Notes under the pieces: generated by a model
Databases searched by the model: none
The model's input: only the letters and a program-made list of their open reading frames with translations
What the model was told of the DNA's origin: nothing
Part shown: positions 61,646 to 64,000 of the stretch, one piece after another
How positions within the stretch are numbered: the stretch's first letter is position 1
Layout of the letters: every line of letters starts with the position of its first letter
Source of the DNA: Sporobolomyces roseus
Lineage: Eukaryota; Basidiomycota; Microbotryomycetes; Sporidiobolales; Sporidiobolaceae
Direction: 5' to 3'
DNA length: 64,000 bases
Assembly: GCA_016617785.1 (NCBI GenBank)
Contig: JADILM010000002.1
Coordinates: 434,001-498,000, forward strand
Program-made: the position numbers and the translations under genes

Positions 61646-62908
61646 CGTCGGAATTTAGGAAAGAAGGAAGTAGCTGATTGCTTGATGAGGAAGAAGTAGC
61701 CCAAACTGTGGGAAAAGGCAAGGCTTGTAGAAAACATTTTTCGATCTCAACTGAGAGAATCTCATGGAGAGAACCTGATCCGTCGAACCTGTTATTCTTT
61801 GCACACTTGGTGAGAGGCCGGGGAGAAGCGAATGGGGAAGCCCGAGTATTGAGAAGTAGTTTCGCAGATTGAATCGCTTCATCGGTGGCAGCACAAGAGA
61901 CGCGAGGACTAGTCTGTTCTAACTATTTCGTCGTATCTCCGCTCGAGAGGTCGGGCGAAAGAGAGAGAGAGAGCTGGAATTGACATCGAAAACCTATCTA
62001 CGAATTCCTCAGACGTTGATTCGATCATCTTTCCACCTGTACTGATAGCAGACGAGAGAAACAGTACCGAATCGCGATCCCGCGACTGGTGAGTAGAAGG
62101 AGAGCAGCGATGGTGAAAAGTCAAGCTAGCGAGAGGGAAAGGGATCCAAGTCAAAGCGCACCGGGAAGAGTCGATACAGTACTGCTTCGTCGCAAGATCC
62201 GGATCTTGCGGACTTGTTCTCAACGTTGGATGTTCGCCCATTCTTCTGTACACCCCATTTTGATGCAAGCTGAGCTTTACTGCGATGCGAAACTCTCTCG
62301 GACGTGACAAGTTCTTGAACAACTTCGCATCGCGCATATACTGTAGACAGCTACGACTTGGCTATGTACGACCCACGCTCACGAAGCGGTGCTGTAACAA
62401 GCTTTAAACCGAAGAAGCGGCCCGTTTGATCGATAAAGGAATTTGACAAGACGTATCTCAAGCTTCCGAATCTTCTGCATCGTCTTCACATCTTCCCACT
62501 CCTCCCAGACGATCTCGCTGGGACGTAGTGACAGAGAGAGAATGCTACTTCTCAGCCCGCAAGGAAGTTGCTGAGATATTCATTGGGTTGTTGACCATTT
62601 TGCGAAGAGAAGAAATCCGGAAACAGGAATGAAAATTGATGAGACAGCTGTATCGACGTCATTTCTTCTTCCGTTGAAAAGTGTGGACCCAAGGGGAACC
62701 AATCGTAATCAGTTTGCGCAGCACCCTTTACCCCGAAGAACAGAGGAGAAGGAAAAAAAAAAGTTTCGCCTCTTTCTCTTTCCTCAACCACAGATCAGCT
62801 CAGATCTTGACGACCCCGACACTCTTCAAGAACAAGATCAGCTCCAAATCGATAGAACCAAACTCGTTTTAACCTCTTTTCCTCCCATCCCCCCCACTTC
62901 CTTCTTCT
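61646..62908. other. large upstream region of the GH32 gene
   Basis: About 1.26 kb with no supported gene. A 142-codon minus-strand frame (61909-62337) resembles nothing known. The right part (62860-62900) has CCCC/CCCCCC runs close to the GH32 start. C-rich runs like these could be Mig1-type glucose-repressor sites, expected for an invertase gene, but this is only suggestive. Confidence 0.45.
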
Positions 62909-64000
62909 ATGAAAGGTTTCCCTCAAGGAGCTTTGCCGAGCACCTGTGAGTTTAAACGAACCTGTGAGTATACCTTGAGACTCACGAGTATCTCTTCTGT
63001 ACAGTCGGCGCTCTCCTCCTCGCTTCTTCAGCTTTCGCCCAAGAAATCTCTCAAACCGCAATCATCTCCTCAGCTATCACCTCCCTCGCCAGTGAAGCAT
63101 CGGCTATTCCTTCCACTGCCATGTCCGGTATCCCTATCGATTCGTTCAGTACGGCAACGACCTCGGACAGCATGACAGCTTCGTCGGGTGTCGCTTCGGC
63201 TACTCAAACTTCTTCTGGAGCTACTCCTTCGTCGACGATGCCTGGTGGAGGCTACGGGAACTTTACTGTCACTCCCGATCAATTTGTCGATACTACAACC
63301 CCTTACAACTATTCAGTGAGTTTCAGTTTTCTTCGAGTCTGCACGGCCTGACTGAACGCTTTCGACTTCTACAGGAGCCCTACAGGAACCAATTCCACTA
63401 CTCACCACCTTTCAACTGGAGTGAGTCTCGTTTGTCCCGGGGAGTTCGAGGAAAAAGCGTGACTGACTCGTTTCGTCTCGTTCCCTCGCAGTGAACGACC
63501 CTAACGGACCCATCTACACCGACGATGGTACCTACCACCTGTTCTACCAGTACAATCCCGCAACCAACGGAACTGTAGCTGCGTCGGTCCTCGTTCCTTG
63601 CCTTTCGAAGTCGTTTGTACTGATTCTTCGATTATTCTCCCTCCCTCTCCAATTCTCGACCCTTTCCCCCGTTCTATCAATAGAAACCAATCGTGGGGAC
63701 ACGCAACCTCGAAGGATCTCGTTCAATGGGAAACTCTACCCGTCGCCATCGTCGCATCCGAAAACGAGCTCATCTTCTCTGGATCAGCTGTCGTCGACCG
63801 CAATAACACTGCCGAGTTCGGAGAGAACGCCCTAGTCGCCATCTACGCTACTGCTCACATTGAGGACAACGTACTCGGGCGTCAAGCCGTTTCACTCGCT
63901 TACTCGACCGATAACGGAACTACTTTCACCAAATACGACGAGGGACGACCTGTCCTTGATCTCTCTCTCCCTGATCTTCGAGACCCCAACGTCAAATGGT
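62909..64000 (+). CDS. secreted GH32 enzyme (invertase/inulinase type), 3' end outside window
   Basis: ATG at 62909. Exon 1 (62909-62945) joins at 63005, and the spliced signal peptide reads MKGFPQGALPSTFGALLLAS followed by SAFAQ. Next comes a Ser/Thr-rich linker of about 80 residues (63060-63240). The GH32 catalytic domain follows: NWMNDPNGP, with the nucleophile Asp in MNDPNG formed across the splice at 63492, then YHLFYQYNP, NQSWGHATSKDLVQWE, FSGSAVVD and, at the window end, RDPNVKW, the start of the RDP box. The intron after TNGTVAA starts GTCGGT near 63580 and ends TAG near 63690. It hydrolyses beta-fructosides such as sucrose or inulin outside the cell. Invertase and exo-inulinase cannot be told apart here. 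The gene runs off the window. Confidence 0.9.

Noticed and set aside
61909..62337. 142-codon minus-strand frame upstream of the GH32 gene
   Set aside because: No motif, no splice-supported extension and mixed composition; more likely promoter sequence.

Overview
The window is nuclear DNA of a basidiomycete fungus. The genes are split by many short introns (mostly 50-100 nt) with GTACGT, GTGAGT or GTTCGT donors, CTGAC/CTAAC branch-like sites and CAG/TAG acceptors. Several coding exons are very small (3, 6, 12, 15 and 19 nt). The gene content fits: alpha-aminoadipate lysine synthesis, a chitin-synthase activator with a CaaX end, Bem1, Mkk1/2, a GT90/CAP10-type glycosyltransferase, and a cytochrome-b5 sphingolipid desaturase. 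I cannot fix the class from sequence alone (Tremellomycetes-like or Pucciniomycotina-like are both possible). I saw no prokaryotic features, no transposase or reverse transcriptase, no tRNA and no CRISPR.

Layout. 1-3223: 3' part of an Skt5/Chs4-like chitin synthase activator. 3804-5536: Mo25/Hym1. 5993-10649: a tandem array of a 1,091-bp unit with no recognisable coding function (four full copies plus 293 bp). 11016-13136 (-): homocitrate synthase. 13992-16423 (-): B-type cyclin. 17351-18317 (-): Nnf1-like kinetochore protein. 18555-19100 (+): small subunit of serine palmitoyltransferase. 19307-20223 (-): PEBP-family protein. 20530-22556 (-): CaMK-like kinase. 22866-25689 (-): MFS sugar transporter. 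26201-28514 (-): Bem1-like scaffold. 29274-31194 (-): Mkk1/2-type MAPKK. 31263-31727 (+): small basic protein. 32022-33271 (-): putative mitochondrial protein. 34870-about 38133 (+): OPT oligopeptide transporter. 38497-39523 (-): unknown protein. 39998-42079 (-): sphingolipid delta-8 desaturase. 42941-43716 (+): RPL24. 44196-46188 (-): Spt8. 46544-46978 (+): RPS21. 47447-49710 (+): Atg22-like. 49780-53325 (-): HBS1, with a nested SKI7-like short form. 53534-56500 (+): GT90 glycosyltransferase. 56759-58278 (+): Tom40. 58761-60206 (+): FGFR1OP2/SIKE-like coiled-coil protein. 60613-61645 (+): unknown protein. 62909-end (+): GH32 invertase/inulinase-type enzyme, cut by the window edge.

The genes are ordinary core genes and do not form one pathway cluster. 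Some share themes: cell wall and polarity (Skt5, Mo25, Bem1, Mkk, GT90), sphingolipid synthesis (the SPT small subunit and the delta-8 desaturase), and division (cyclin B, Nnf1).

The most interesting points are: (1) the 1,091-bp tandem array, whose two variable sites show a dimeric, higher-order pattern; (2) the HBS1 locus, where one donor gives the GTPase form and reading through gives a 314-aa SKI7-like form, as in animals; (3) two unrecognised genes 21 kb apart (38497-39523 and 60613-61645) that are diverged paralogs with a conserved intron position and phase. All splice models were made by eye from reading frame, splice consensus and family resemblance.
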